Source of the DNA: Nitrospira sp.
GTDB taxonomy: Bacteria; Nitrospirota; Nitrospiria; Nitrospirales; Nitrospiraceae
Length of the DNA: 64,000 bases
Assembly (NCBI GenBank): GCA_009594995.1
Contig: VOPR01000005.1
Location: 1-64,000, forward strand
Reading direction: 5' to 3'
Shown: positions 51,901 to 58,772 of the stretch, piece after piece
Numbering within the stretch: the stretch's first letter is position 1
Layout of the letters: each line of letters opens with the position of its first letter
The notes under the pieces: generated by a model
Database searches by the model: none
Seen by the model: the letters and a program-made list of their open reading frames with translations, nothing else
What the model was told of the DNA's origin: nothing
Made by a program: the position numbers and the translations under genes

Positions 51901-51930
51901 GTGTTCCGGAGCACATGTTTCGTCAGGCAT
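45937..51930 (-). CDS. Giant multicopper oxidase with six cupredoxin-like units
   Basis: A 1997-residue exported protein. ATG 51930 has GGAG nine bases upstream. Residues 40-55 form a lipoprotein-like signal (LSLMGWGC), so membrane anchoring is likely. Copper motifs, numbered from this ATG: H228-ASM-H232-VNG (degenerate first motif), HVFHLHAH at 561-568, HCH at 615-617 with H621 and M626 (a full type 1 site), HIH at 969-971, THDH at 1098-1101, HQHH at 1107-1110, and degenerate copies at 1347 (HVFTMHG), 1618 (HVGLH) and about 1874. The six repeating units resemble ceruloplasmin and the manganese oxidase MnxG. Reaction: oxidation of an unknown substrate with reduction of O2 to water. A metal substrate is possible but not shown. 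Confidence 0.9.
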   Translation of the reverse strand: MPDETCAPEHTSQQVGVNTSRVQFVRSMDGQDASRISLVLKTAMLLSLSLMGWGCAKPQLPHSQLVVKPSCERTITADVVALDQVYFYNRFGSFNPAGIMYALRRDVVKVSDGSEAESHDKTKTEETEVDLLNGDLDAWSHGAEVAIPPKPGPADLELTGKVKLRADKRPRPLVLRANEGDCLQVTFTNLLSPEMNGQEVMLDPEKRLTVPEKRVTAISDSDEPSTRHASMHVNGLSLVDSIDSQGANVGRNGWYRTDEQGRRVGTAGQCSTDAGAAGNNLCALAAPGETRTYTWFAKKEGTYFFYSMGAPAGGEGDGGQLGLGLFGAINVQPRGAKWYRSQVTHEDLKAASHKQPTKFNQPIIDYEATYKREPHAGDPILNMLKCDAQDNRRCELVHSDLNAVIDIDRENGCERMGEGNACGKPYREFTVIFHDEVTAVQAFDEIREEGSALSSLRDGMGINYGASGVGAMVVANRDKIGPARDCVECKLEEFFLTSWVNGDPAMVVGYEREANGKYKKDAQGRYKMQAKYPDDPSNVHHSYLGDPVRFRNMHAGPKETHVFHLHAHQWVEDKHDPLSHYLDSQTISPGTTFSYEVHYGGSGNRNLGPGDSIFHCHLYPHFAQGMWELWRTHDVFEDGGQDRRLKDHDIAEGTPTPAVVPLPRTPLPPMPNGTFKGYPFYIAGEIGHRPPQPPLDLEGKDDATTLRRHVITGGTVRDAAQAQGPKEMREVPPANKDLFDRGRQESARIASRVATQNSDVGLLGLARELETAKVTVLDSEGTGDEKKAMKFHAGLAQVNGAAAVKPGDTGWAYTPYNWEAPGYVTCLPNGTCDDPQGMRVLFHVNGGGNIAEPKRGQGEAGAPFSNPCPKEFIDEKGHVREVKTREYRAVYVQMDMTVNKSGWHDPQGRFPVLEQDVRDTLDGNRPTEPLFFRAQSGECVVFHATNLIPSNLNLDDFQVYTPTDTIGQHIHLVKFDVTSSDGSGNGWNYEDGTLAADEVRERIAAYNATHPVAKLRPRTHRLFLKKGELGATEDGALAGDSRGLCSDITHNDKDDHDLIGHPWCGAQTTIQRWWADPVLNGKPGDKKVKDRTMRTVFTHDHFGPSSHQHHGFYAALVVEPRNSKWLFPDGRLMGGSDATGAPETINDGTKTRHDGGPTSYAATIVVREQGKACVTPSKDGLVCSDRLDTMGSIDRERTGREFNLAFADFAIVYDKDNQPINPPSQIEGGLRTPILPGRIPVPEGISTKDPGTQLINYRNEPIPLRIGTPDKDGRQFVQLPEDDERGNLAHVFSSEVHKGQAAGDKRIFTEPTGMGREPGDPATPILRAYEGDHVQIRLIQGAQEEQHVFTMHGSKWLAQPDSPNTGYVNAQHIGISEHFEFNDRVVELMPFGQGNGKALAGGAQQPKTVDHLYSSAAADNLWDGQWGLMRIYSRTEDQPSLMRLPGNTEKTHDVLASAFMQDLDELLDHELLEVVDGDPADQVNREAQQEPGPSDALEAFCRTDEQKRLSRTYSVEAWLARDLLPGGKLIYNQHFGITDPNAILFVDADDISKLRAGGLRPEPLILRARAGECIQVTLTNHLPAAMPDGPDYPGSWSYNMVPPIVAGFSFNQVRASNHVGLHPQLVDYNLHKSDGARVGLNSDSTVAPGGTRTYLWYAGEIATNKKGTRIVGIPHEFGAIALQDMGDVVKHASHGAIGALVVEPQCSRWDTSSSPGKESADILYWKPEPVSGRHGKKLKKQVCPETAPTEDSGKLYRFREMVLLYQDNLSLQQYGQPIPNLRNGDDSEDSGQKAFNYRTEPLWARLGANAADEPETMSQFDWSNVLSSTVSHFRCDADPSGKKYCDPETPLFTAKAGESVRFRVVHPGGHPRQHGFTIFGHDWIPSPWIDGSRTMAWNQDGLTRVATAGGIGPGRDVNILTTAGGDCKVPGDYLYRTQEGFMFGGGLWGILRVQENPGLAWYQPNWRWVGNIFGYDVNHVNSEDACKALAAQAAPAQ

Positions 51931-51968
51931 GGTCAGGATCTCCACTCCACTCGTTGCTGGTGATCGCA

Positions 51969-53522
51969 CTATTGCGTGCAGGAAAATGTCGGTGTCGCGA
52001 GCCCCGGCCATGGAGTCAGGCGCGGGATGGTGGGCAACCCGCTATCCGGCAACGCCCATCCATTCGCGAGAAACGCCAGACATTGAAAATTCAACGCCGG
52101 CTGCGGGCCGCCCTGCACGCCGGTCGGTTCGGGGAAAATGTATTCCCCGACGGGCGCCACATAGAGACCGGCGGTCAGCCCGTGCGCGGACATCGGTGCG
52201 CTCGGCACGTTGCTGCCGTCAGGCAACGGCGCGGGATCATCAATACGCACCATGAGTTCGCGCGTCGCCCCTTTTAAGTTTCCGTTGAAATCGAACAAGG
52301 TAGCCGCCGTCAAGGGAGGCACATACCGGAATCGCCCGAAGACGGCCTGATCTTTTTCTGTACTATGGAGCAGGCGAACCTTCGGAGTGCCCCCCGGCAC
52401 CACATCAACGGCATACACACTCACGCGCCGGCTCGGATCGGTGGTAAAGCCTTCGACCTTGAGGCGATCCTGGCACTCTGCGGCCTGACCGCAATCGACC
52501 ACGGGGCCCCTGGTCCCAAGCAGGGATTCTTCCAAGGTGACATACGCTCGCCCGCCCGGCTTGGTGTATATGCCGACATTCACCACCAGCGTGTGCACGG
52601 ACAGAAAATCGCCCTGTGTATCGCGTGCCCGGGTGCCGGCGTAAGTAATGTAGTCGCCCACTCTGACCGGCGCCTGCCTATTGGAATCACACAGTGGACA
52701 GGCCTTGATCGAGTTGTTTCCGAATTTCACCGGCGGTACCAGATCGACCGAATCCATCACAAAGGTCAGCTCCGGGAGTCGGTTTTGTGAGGGACATTGG
52801 GGGTCATTGCTCGCCCGCGGCACACACATGGGATACCCGGTCAACGCATGGACGGTGGGATTGCCTTGATCGACGGTGAATCGCGGGTCAGGATAGCGCG
52901 AGTTCGGATCGTCCGCGGCAACAGGGGGCGGCGTCGGATTCGGTCTGCCGTAGCGGCCATCGCCTGCGAAGGGGTCGGACGCATCCAACGAAGGATCATT
53001 GAGCCGGATCCGGGTGTCGCCGGGCCCACAGGCTATGGCCGTGGGACTTGCCCCCACGCACATCATGCCGGTCGCCGTATCTATCTGATGGATGAAGCCC
53101 GCGCTGGTATTCAGCGACTGTTGGGAGATACTTACCAACCCCGCGATATAGACCCCACCGACAATGTTTCCACTGACATCGGCCTCAAACGCGGCGAGCG
53201 GAGGAAATTTGTCGCTCAGTGCCAGTCCGGACTCATGATATTTTTTTGAGACCCCTTGTGCCGCCTCAAAAAGCTGCTGAGCGGTGAAATAGGCTGCAGG
53301 CAGCTGGATCACGAGATTTTTCGGAAGGAGCACCTCAACCCCGTTGACGGTGAGCTTGGCTCCCGAGAGCGGATCCGCAGGGTTGTCCAGCGCAAACCGT
53401 TGAATGTGCCCCACCAGCTGGAACGGCGTCACCGTTTGCGAAAATGCCTCAGGCGGTTCGATCACACAGGCCAAGATCAGGAGCGAGACGATCCAGGCGG
53501 ATAGCATATTCATCACACGCAT
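51969..53522 (-). CDS. Secreted protein of unknown family upstream of the multicopper oxidase
   Basis: A 517-residue protein with a signal peptide (about 1-28, ending AFSQ). ATG 53522 is preceded by GGAGGAGGG. The mature part is rich in beta-strand, Pro and Asp; it contains a CPLC motif (KACPLCDSNRQ) and eight other cysteines, several paired by spacing (C-QAAE-C), so disulfides or a metal site are plausible. The segment VRVGDYITYAGTR and the following strands look like an OB or beta-barrel fold. I recognise no family. It is the first gene of the operon, 38 bases before the oxidase, and may be a partner or binding platform. Confidence 0.75.
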   Translation of the reverse strand: MRVMNMLSAWIVSLLILACVIEPPEAFSQTVTPFQLVGHIQRFALDNPADPLSGAKLTVNGVEVLLPKNLVIQLPAAYFTAQQLFEAAQGVSKKYHESGLALSDKFPPLAAFEADVSGNIVGGVYIAGLVSISQQSLNTSAGFIHQIDTATGMMCVGASPTAIACGPGDTRIRLNDPSLDASDPFAGDGRYGRPNPTPPPVAADDPNSRYPDPRFTVDQGNPTVHALTGYPMCVPRASNDPQCPSQNRLPELTFVMDSVDLVPPVKFGNNSIKACPLCDSNRQAPVRVGDYITYAGTRARDTQGDFLSVHTLVVNVGIYTKPGGRAYVTLEESLLGTRGPVVDCGQAAECQDRLKVEGFTTDPSRRVSVYAVDVVPGGTPKVRLLHSTEKDQAVFGRFRYVPPLTAATLFDFNGNLKGATRELMVRIDDPAPLPDGSNVPSAPMSAHGLTAGLYVAPVGEYIFPEPTGVQGGPQPALNFQCLAFLANGWALPDSGLPTIPRLTPWPGLATPTFSCTQ

Positions 53523-54035
53523 CGAGAGCCCTCCTCCCTACACCACAATCCGACGACTAAAAATCGAATAACCAATTTCAGATCAGGACCGGCACAAGGA
53601 CACATAAGTAGATCAACACATGGCTAGCAACGATCTAGCCGGGCGCTACGAAGCCGATGCACGATGCTTGCCAAAGAGCCCCCAGAGTCACCGGGACCAG
53701 TCAGGAGCATGCGCGATGAGATTCACCGGCAGATATATCCAATCCTCACACATCGCTACGACTTCCATTTCGTGCGCGACAGGCGAAACTACTCGATCCG
53801 CAACAGGATACGCAACATTGCATATACCGGCCCAACGAGATTCGGATAGAGCCTGGTGACTCATACCTCTACTGCGGCGTGACGGTCTAAGCTTATCGAT
53901 TTGGATACAGGATAGTATTGGAAGAGATACAGGAGTAGCAGTCGAGAGGAAGCCTGGCCATCTCCCTGGAAAGGCTAAACAGCGGCATGCGCCTCATCCA
54001 GACCTCGCGCATGCACGGAGAAATAATGCAGCCTC
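53523..54035. other. Long intergenic region upstream of the multicopper-oxidase operon
   Basis: 513 bases with no convincing gene. It should hold the promoter of the operon that starts at 53522. A weak sigma-54-like match (GGC-N7-TTGCT, minus strand, 53626-53640) lacks the conserved T at -25 and is not called. An open frame at 53664-53849 (61 residues) has no usable ribosome binding site. No RNA gene was recognised. Confidence 0.5.
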
Positions 54036-54401
54036 TTATGATTTCTTTCGGAATTGCGGAGGCGCGTGAGGCGGAAGTGACGGACGAGGGCCAGGCATGC
54101 CGGATGGTGGGCGTACCGCGCCGAATCCTCCATATCCACCGTACCAGCCAAAACCCAGAGGGCCGTAGGGAGCGCCATAGTACCCGAGGGGATTTCCCCA
54201 ATAACCGGCGCCGTATCCAATGCCATACCCGGCTCCATATCCCAGGCCAGGCCAATAGGAATAATTCTGCGCGCCAGCATACCCCGGATCGAGCATGAAG
54301 TCGCTCTGCGCTAGCCGCTGTGTTTGATGCACGGACTGCGCACAGGCCGACAGAAGTACCATTGCACACAGCGTCGTGGCGACGCGTACACCTCGACTCA
54401 T
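54036..54401 (-). CDS. Gly/Tyr-rich lipoprotein (copy 1)
   Basis: A 121-residue lipoprotein. Its signal ends in the lipobox LLSACAQS (cysteine at about 20), then the mature chain is dominated by Gly and Tyr (GLGYGAGYGIGYGAGYW), a likely disordered or aggregation-prone segment, and ends NAPPQF-like (HAPPQFRKKS). The neighbouring 97-residue protein at 54463 has a similar signal (CAESLHQGQR against CAQSVHQTQR) and the same PPQF-KK end, so the two are tandem paralogues. ATG 54401 is chosen because longer frames give a non-secretory leader. Function unknown. Confidence 0.75.
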   Translation of the reverse strand: MSRGVRVATTLCAMVLLSACAQSVHQTQRLAQSDFMLDPGYAGAQNYSYWPGLGYGAGYGIGYGAGYWGNPLGYYGAPYGPLGFGWYGGYGGFGAVRPPSGMPGPRPSLPPHAPPQFRKKS

Positions 54402-54462
54402 GATGGCGGCCCCCACATTTCTACAATTTTTCTGCAGATACGTTGCTGGCCCCTTCGGATCA

Positions 54463-54756
54463 CTACTTCTTCTGAAACTGCGGCGGCGCATTGGCCGGCG
54501 GTGTCGGACGTGGAGCGGGTGCGCTCGACTGCTGACTTCCGGCACCGGAACCGTACCATCCAGAGCCTGCGCCATAGTATCCGAACGGATTCCACCAGCC
54601 ACCAGACCGTTGCCAATAGGACGGCGCCTCTAAATCGCCGCCATTCCAGTGTGCGCGCTGAGGGCCAACGCGTTGCCCCTGGTGCAGCGATTCCGCACAA
54701 GCCGTCATGAAGAGCAATGCACCGGCCCCAAACAGGATCCCCATCGCTCGCCTCAT
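54463..54756 (-). CDS. Gly/Tyr/Trp-rich lipoprotein (copy 2)
   Basis: A 97-residue lipoprotein with lipobox LFMTACAES (cysteine at about 20) and a short Trp/Tyr/Gly-rich mature chain (SGGWWNPFGYYGAGSGWYG), ending APPQFQKK. It is a shorter relative of the downstream copy at 54036. It lies 11 bases after the beta-barrel gene, so the three probably form one transcript. Possible roles are cell-surface structure or envelope spacing; nothing in the sequence points to an enzyme. Confidence 0.8.
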   Translation of the reverse strand: MRRAMGILFGAGALLFMTACAESLHQGQRVGPQRAHWNGGDLEAPSYWQRSGGWWNPFGYYGAGSGWYGSGAGSQQSSAPAPRPTPPANAPPQFQKK

Positions 54757-54767
54757 GCCCGCACCTC

Positions 54768-55409
54768 CTAAAAGTGATAGGACAGGCCCATGAAGAGTTG
54801 GTGGGCTCGATACGTTCCGTCGAATCCACCGACCGGCCCGAACGCGCCACCGAAACGAAACGTCGAATCGGTGTATTTGTACTCGGTAAACAGCGCCACT
54901 TTCGGCGTGACAAACGCGCGAATACCGACCAGCACATTGGCGCCAACCGATACTTGCGTGTCGCTCTCCGTGGTCGAGGACCGGCCAAGATGCGCCACGA
55001 GCAATGCCGGGCCGCCACCGATATAGGGCTGCCAGGTCACTCCCGGGTAACGCAACACCACGTTGCCGCCGATGTTGGTCACGGACAAGTGAACGCCCGG
55101 CACATCGTCTAGATTCTTGATATGCGGGGTACTGTGGGAAACATCCAATTCAAGTCCAAGGATGCCGTGATTCGGAAAGAACCCCAGCTTGCCGCCGAAC
55201 GCGGGAGCGGTTTTAAGGTTGAAATTGGGCGCCTCCAGACCGGCGAGAGATCCGCTCCCCCGAACATTCCGGATGGGATCAGCAAAATTCGCCCCCAATT
55301 GGGCGGCCGCATACCATTCGGCTCTGGCCGCAGAAGGGGAAATGGAGAACAGGGACAAACACAGCAATGCGGCGATGAAGCCGTTGCGCGCACAGATCAT
55401 CAATACCAT
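54768..55409 (-). CDS. Outer-membrane beta-barrel protein (OmpA/OmpW-like fold)
   Basis: A 213-residue protein starting at ATG 55409 (MVLMICARNG), with GGAG eight bases upstream; ATG 55400 is also possible. A signal peptide ends around ARAEW (residue 30). The mature chain shows alternating hydrophobic/polar strands, such as WYAAAQLGANF and VWQPYIGGGPALLVAHLG-like segments, and ends with a phenylalanine (GLSYHF), which is typical of small eight-stranded barrels. The segment VALFTEYKYTDSTFRFG is characteristic of this outer-membrane domain. Ligand unknown. Confidence 0.88.
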   Translation of the reverse strand: MVLMICARNGFIAALLCLSLFSISPSAARAEWYAAAQLGANFADPIRNVRGSGSLAGLEAPNFNLKTAPAFGGKLGFFPNHGILGLELDVSHSTPHIKNLDDVPGVHLSVTNIGGNVVLRYPGVTWQPYIGGGPALLVAHLGRSSTTESDTQVSVGANVLVGIRAFVTPKVALFTEYKYTDSTFRFGGAFGPVGGFDGTYRAHQLFMGLSYHF

Positions 55410-55620
55410 GGGGCTTACTCCATGGGCGAGGCATAGGGTGATCATAACAGGCAATCGGCAGGTGAGAATGGACAACTTCGGCTTGTTCGCCGGAACGATG
55501 TCGAATGTCGTAGCAAAAAGGAGCAGAGAGAGTTCGTCCGGCAGGAACGCTTCAGAACAGGCGACTTGTTCGGCGAGACCTCAGCACATCAAGGAGAACG
55601 CGGACAGACCCGCCACCTCT

Positions 55621-55833
55621 CTAGGGCTCATTCCGGGCAGAAGAATTATAGAGAAGGTACAGAGCAATCCCACCCGCCACAGCTATTCCCAACCCCGCCA
55701 GCGCGCGCGTACCGAAACTCAGCGGTCCGACAAAAAATTCCGCAGCCCGTGGCAACGCCACCGTAGCGAAGAGGACGAGCGCCAGGGCAATCAGGTGTAT
55801 TCGAAGATAAATGGGCTCGCCTGGTTTACGCAT
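55621..55833 (-). CDS. Small two-helix membrane protein
   Basis: A 70-residue protein with two hydrophobic segments (about 10-30 and 43-62) separated by a short loop containing FFVGPLSFGTRAL. A basic N-terminus and a polar C-terminal tail suggest both ends are cytoplasmic. ATG 55833 has an imperfect purine-rich region upstream. No family recognised. Confidence 0.6.
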   Translation of the reverse strand: MRKPGEPIYLRIHLIALALVLFATVALPRAAEFFVGPLSFGTRALAGLGIAVAGGIALYLLYNSSARNEP

Positions 55834-55928
55834 ATGCCTGAGTCACCTCGGTACAACGCGCAGTGTACGAACTCTGGCGCCAGGATGCCAGCCCTGGACG
55901 CCGGAGCATGCAATCGTACCCTACGGGC

Positions 55929-57134
55929 TTATCCCTGAATCACGCGTTTCGTCTCTTCGAGGTGCTTATTCAAGTAGGGCATGAACGGCGTGCCGCCTGT
56001 GCCGACGGCAGTCGGGTTGCTCGCGTGCGATTGATGCTGGCGGAAGATATAGCGCTCGGCGTATCCGATGTGAATGTCGCGAAATTCGGCCAGCAAGTCC
56101 ACACAGGCGCAGAAGGCCGTCCACAATTCAGGATGCGTCGTTCTGCGATCGCGGACATATCCATAGAGAATTGGTCGCTGCTGCTGATCGACACGAGCCT
56201 CGAGGGCGGACAAAAACGCCCGATGGCGCGGCGGCATATAGTCACGCATCTCCACGAGATATTGCGTCAGCGGATCATCGGCATGCGGAATGCCAAGCCC
56301 GGCATCCAATGCCGGCACAATCGAACTTTGCGAGCCGGTTTCACCGCGGAACTGTTGCGGACGCTCAGCGTAGTTCACAACACCCTCATAAATCAGTCCC
56401 TGCGGTAAGGTCGGACTGTTTTTCCAGCCGTGGATATAGGGTCGCACGCGACTGTAATAGATGTAGGGATCGCATCGTTCCGGCATGCGGAGCAGCGTGT
56501 CCCGCATAGCTTCTTGCGCGGCTGCGAGCGTATGCAGCCCTTGCACGACATCCGGCGCACTATCTTCAGTGGCCCCATTTTGCGCCTGAATTAAACCCGT
56601 TAACCCCGGTCCGGCCTTCGCTTCAATGTCGATATGGATCAGCACAAACCATTCCTCATCCAGGCCGCCGAGGAAATTCTGCAAGAGCACGATATTGCCG
56701 AGTTCGATGGGCTTCTGCTGATCAAGCCGACGCCAATTGTGCAGCGCATAGGACGCGTAAGACAGCACCGGCGGACGACCCAACTGTTGCGCAACGCAAT
56801 ACCAGGGCCAGGCCAGACTGGCCGGCAACCTGGACGCAGGATGGTCGGGGTCCTCCCACACGTACGCGTGGCCTGCAAAGGAGAGGGTCCGCATGACGGA
56901 ACGGAACACATCGAGTCCCCATTCATCTGCCACCGCGCCCATGATCTCCAACCGGTCCTGCACGAAATGGCGGAACTGTCGGGCGGTGAGAAACTTCGGC
57001 AACTGGGCGGCAATCTGACTCAAGATCGGCTCCTCAGGAAGCTGATCCAACGGATCCGTCGCTGGAAGAAAGCCGCGGTCAGGCGAAATATCAAATGCGG
57101 ACAGTGAGAGGGGTGACCAACTAGACGGTGTCAT
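55929..57134 (-). CDS. Indoleamine 2,3-dioxygenase family protein
   Basis: A 401-residue heme dioxygenase of the IDO family, which opens the indole ring of tryptophan or related indoles. The proximal heme histidine is H355 in FRDIHIGYAERYI, followed by GTGGTPFMPYL and a KHLEET segment near the C-terminus, as in eukaryotic IDO. The N-terminal helical part has the FLTARQFRHFVQ stretch. There is no signal peptide, so it is cytoplasmic. No kynurenine-pathway gene was seen in this window, so its substrate and pathway are unclear. It lies 95 bases before the small membrane-protein gene and is not obviously in an operon with pth. Confidence 0.9.
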   Translation of the reverse strand: MTPSSWSPLSLSAFDISPDRGFLPATDPLDQLPEEPILSQIAAQLPKFLTARQFRHFVQDRLEIMGAVADEWGLDVFRSVMRTLSFAGHAYVWEDPDHPASRLPASLAWPWYCVAQQLGRPPVLSYASYALHNWRRLDQQKPIELGNIVLLQNFLGGLDEEWFVLIHIDIEAKAGPGLTGLIQAQNGATEDSAPDVVQGLHTLAAAQEAMRDTLLRMPERCDPYIYYSRVRPYIHGWKNSPTLPQGLIYEGVVNYAERPQQFRGETGSQSSIVPALDAGLGIPHADDPLTQYLVEMRDYMPPRHRAFLSALEARVDQQQRPILYGYVRDRRTTHPELWTAFCACVDLLAEFRDIHIGYAERYIFRQHQSHASNPTAVGTGGTPFMPYLNKHLEETKRVIQG

Positions 57135-57383
57135 GGTTTGTTTCGTGGGTGACGCGAATGATTTACTCTATCATAGGGCGAGCCATCACTGCTGCACTCA
57201 CACCGCCCTAGCCTGGTCGGATCGCCACACCAGATGCCGGCCCACTCCTCTGCGCCGAACGATGGAAAGTCCCGAACCATCAGAGCCGACGGGTGTGGGA
57301 CGGCATACTCTGGAATTGAGAGAAGGACCGGCAGACTGCGGGGATGATTGTCCGGATGCAGGCAGAAGAGCCTGCCCCAGGCA

Positions 57384-57962
57384 CTACTTCTCTTCGGCCT
57401 TCTCTCGCACATTGAATTGATTCATCGCCGTGGCGACATCACGGTTCAGGAGCAGTTCGAGCGCATCGACGGCTCGATCGAGGCAGGGCGCATAGGAGGC
57501 CCGTTCATCCGGAGAGACTTGCTCCAGGACATAGTCCGCGGTGTCTTGTCTCGGCGCCGGGCGACCGACGCCGATCTTCAGCCTCACAAATTGCGGCGTG
57601 CCCAACGCCTCAATGACAGACTTGATGCCATTGTGGCCGCCGCTGCCGCCATCCTGCCTGATCCGCAACCGACCTGGCTCCAAATCCAGATCGTCGTGCA
57701 CCACGACCAGCGCATCGGGCGTCAGAGCCAATTCGCGAAGGAGACCTTTGAGGGGAGGACCGCTGAGATTCATCCAGTCGAGCGTACCGGCCAGCTCGAC
57801 TAATTTGGAACCGGCGCGACCCGAGCCTCGCTGGGCCGCGCCTTTCCTGGTGAGACGTATCGACCATCGCGCCGCCGCTCGTTCGATCACCCAACAGCCG
57901 ATATTGTGCCGCGTGTCGGCATACTCGGCTCCGGGATTGCCCAATCCAACGAGAAGGCGCAA
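57384..57962 (-). CDS. pth: Peptidyl-tRNA hydrolase
   Basis: A 192-residue enzyme that releases tRNA from peptidyl-tRNA and so recycles tRNA. The GLGNPG motif, catalytic H19 (DTRHNIG), the aspartate in VVHDDLDLE and the GGSGGHNGIKS loop are present. The start is TTG 57962, five bases after the rplY stop, so translation may be coupled to rplY. The order prs-rplY-pth is common in bacteria. Confidence 0.96.
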   Translation of the reverse strand: MRLLVGLGNPGAEYADTRHNIGCWVIERAAARWSIRLTRKGAAQRGSGRAGSKLVELAGTLDWMNLSGPPLKGLLRELALTPDALVVVHDDLDLEPGRLRIRQDGGSGGHNGIKSVIEALGTPQFVRLKIGVGRPAPRQDTADYVLEQVSPDERASYAPCLDRAVDALELLLNRDVATAMNQFNVREKAEEK

Positions 57963-57967
57963 CGTAA

Positions 57968-58735
57968 CTACTTCTTCTTTTCTGGTTCCTTCTTGGCTGG
58001 AGCCGCCCCCGCCTTAGGCGCACCTGCCCCGGCCTTGGCGTCACCCGCCTTACCCGCTTCCGCACCAGCCGCACCCTCAGTGGCTGCCTTCCCCTTGGCT
58101 GCCACTTCCGGCTCTTTCGCTCCTTCGGCGCCAGCTGCACCCGTTGCGAGCAACGATTCCAGCTTGGCATCGGTCATCGGAGCCGCGACACTCACGACCA
58201 TGTGCTCGGGATCATCGAGAAACCGCAAACCTTCCGTCTTCGGAATATCTTTCAGGTGGATACCTTCATTAATTTGCAGTTGCGACGCATCAATGCCGAT
58301 AAAGTCCGGCAACACCGACGGAAGACATTCGACATGCAATTCGCGCAACGCCTGATGCAGCACGCCGCCTTCTTTCAAGCCGAGCGGTTGACCGCCGGTC
58401 AAATGCACGGGGACCTTGACGCGAATCGGCTTGTCCATCGCTACTTCAAAAAAATCCGCGTGCAGAACACTCCCTGCGATCGGGTCCACTTGGAAGTCAC
58501 GCAACAACGCCGTACGATTGGGTTTTGATTTTGCCCCGTTGATCGTGAGAGAGATGAGCGCCGTGGATCCGGCCTGGGATCGCAGGATTTTCACCAGTTC
58601 ATCCGGCTTCACGGAAAGCAGGAGACATTCCCCCTGTCCATACAGGACCGCCGGAACCCGACCGGCCCGACGAAGTTGACGCGCGGGGCCCTTGCCACCA
58701 CCTTCTCTGCTCTCAACGGTTAACTCAAATTTCAT
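57968..58735 (-). CDS. rplY: 50S ribosomal protein L25 (TL5/CTC type)
   Basis: A 255-residue ribosomal protein that binds 5S rRNA. The N-terminal L25 domain has VESREGGGKGPARQLRRAGRVPAVLYG and the RNA-binding NRTALLRDFQVDP segment; the beta-barrel extension (about 95-185) includes PVHLTGGQPLGLKEGG. The last 65 residues are an Ala/Lys/Glu/Pro low-complexity tail ending KKEPEKKK. ATG 58735 is preceded by GGAGGA. The gene lies between prs and pth. Confidence 0.96.
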   Translation of the reverse strand: MKFELTVESREGGGKGPARQLRRAGRVPAVLYGQGECLLLSVKPDELVKILRSQAGSTALISLTINGAKSKPNRTALLRDFQVDPIAGSVLHADFFEVAMDKPIRVKVPVHLTGGQPLGLKEGGVLHQALRELHVECLPSVLPDFIGIDASQLQINEGIHLKDIPKTEGLRFLDDPEHMVVSVAAPMTDAKLESLLATGAAGAEGAKEPEVAAKGKAATEGAAGAEAGKAGDAKAGAGAPKAGAAPAKKEPEKKK

Positions 58736-58772
58736 GATGCTCCTCCTCGACCTGTCGCTCGACGCGGACGGC

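Noticed and set aside
45937..51930. Treating the multicopper oxidase as several merged genes
   Set aside because: The frame is uninterrupted, with repeated cupredoxin-like motifs throughout and one signal at the start.
53626..53641. GGC-N7-TTGCT on the minus strand upstream of the oxidase operon as a sigma-54 promoter
   Set aside because: The -25 T is missing and the match is weak enough to occur by chance in a 500-base region.
53664..53849. 61-residue frame upstream of the oxidase operon with protein-like composition
   Set aside because: ATG 53664 has no ribosome binding site, and the AGGAG near the internal ATG 53709 is only one base away, so translation is unlikely; no family match.
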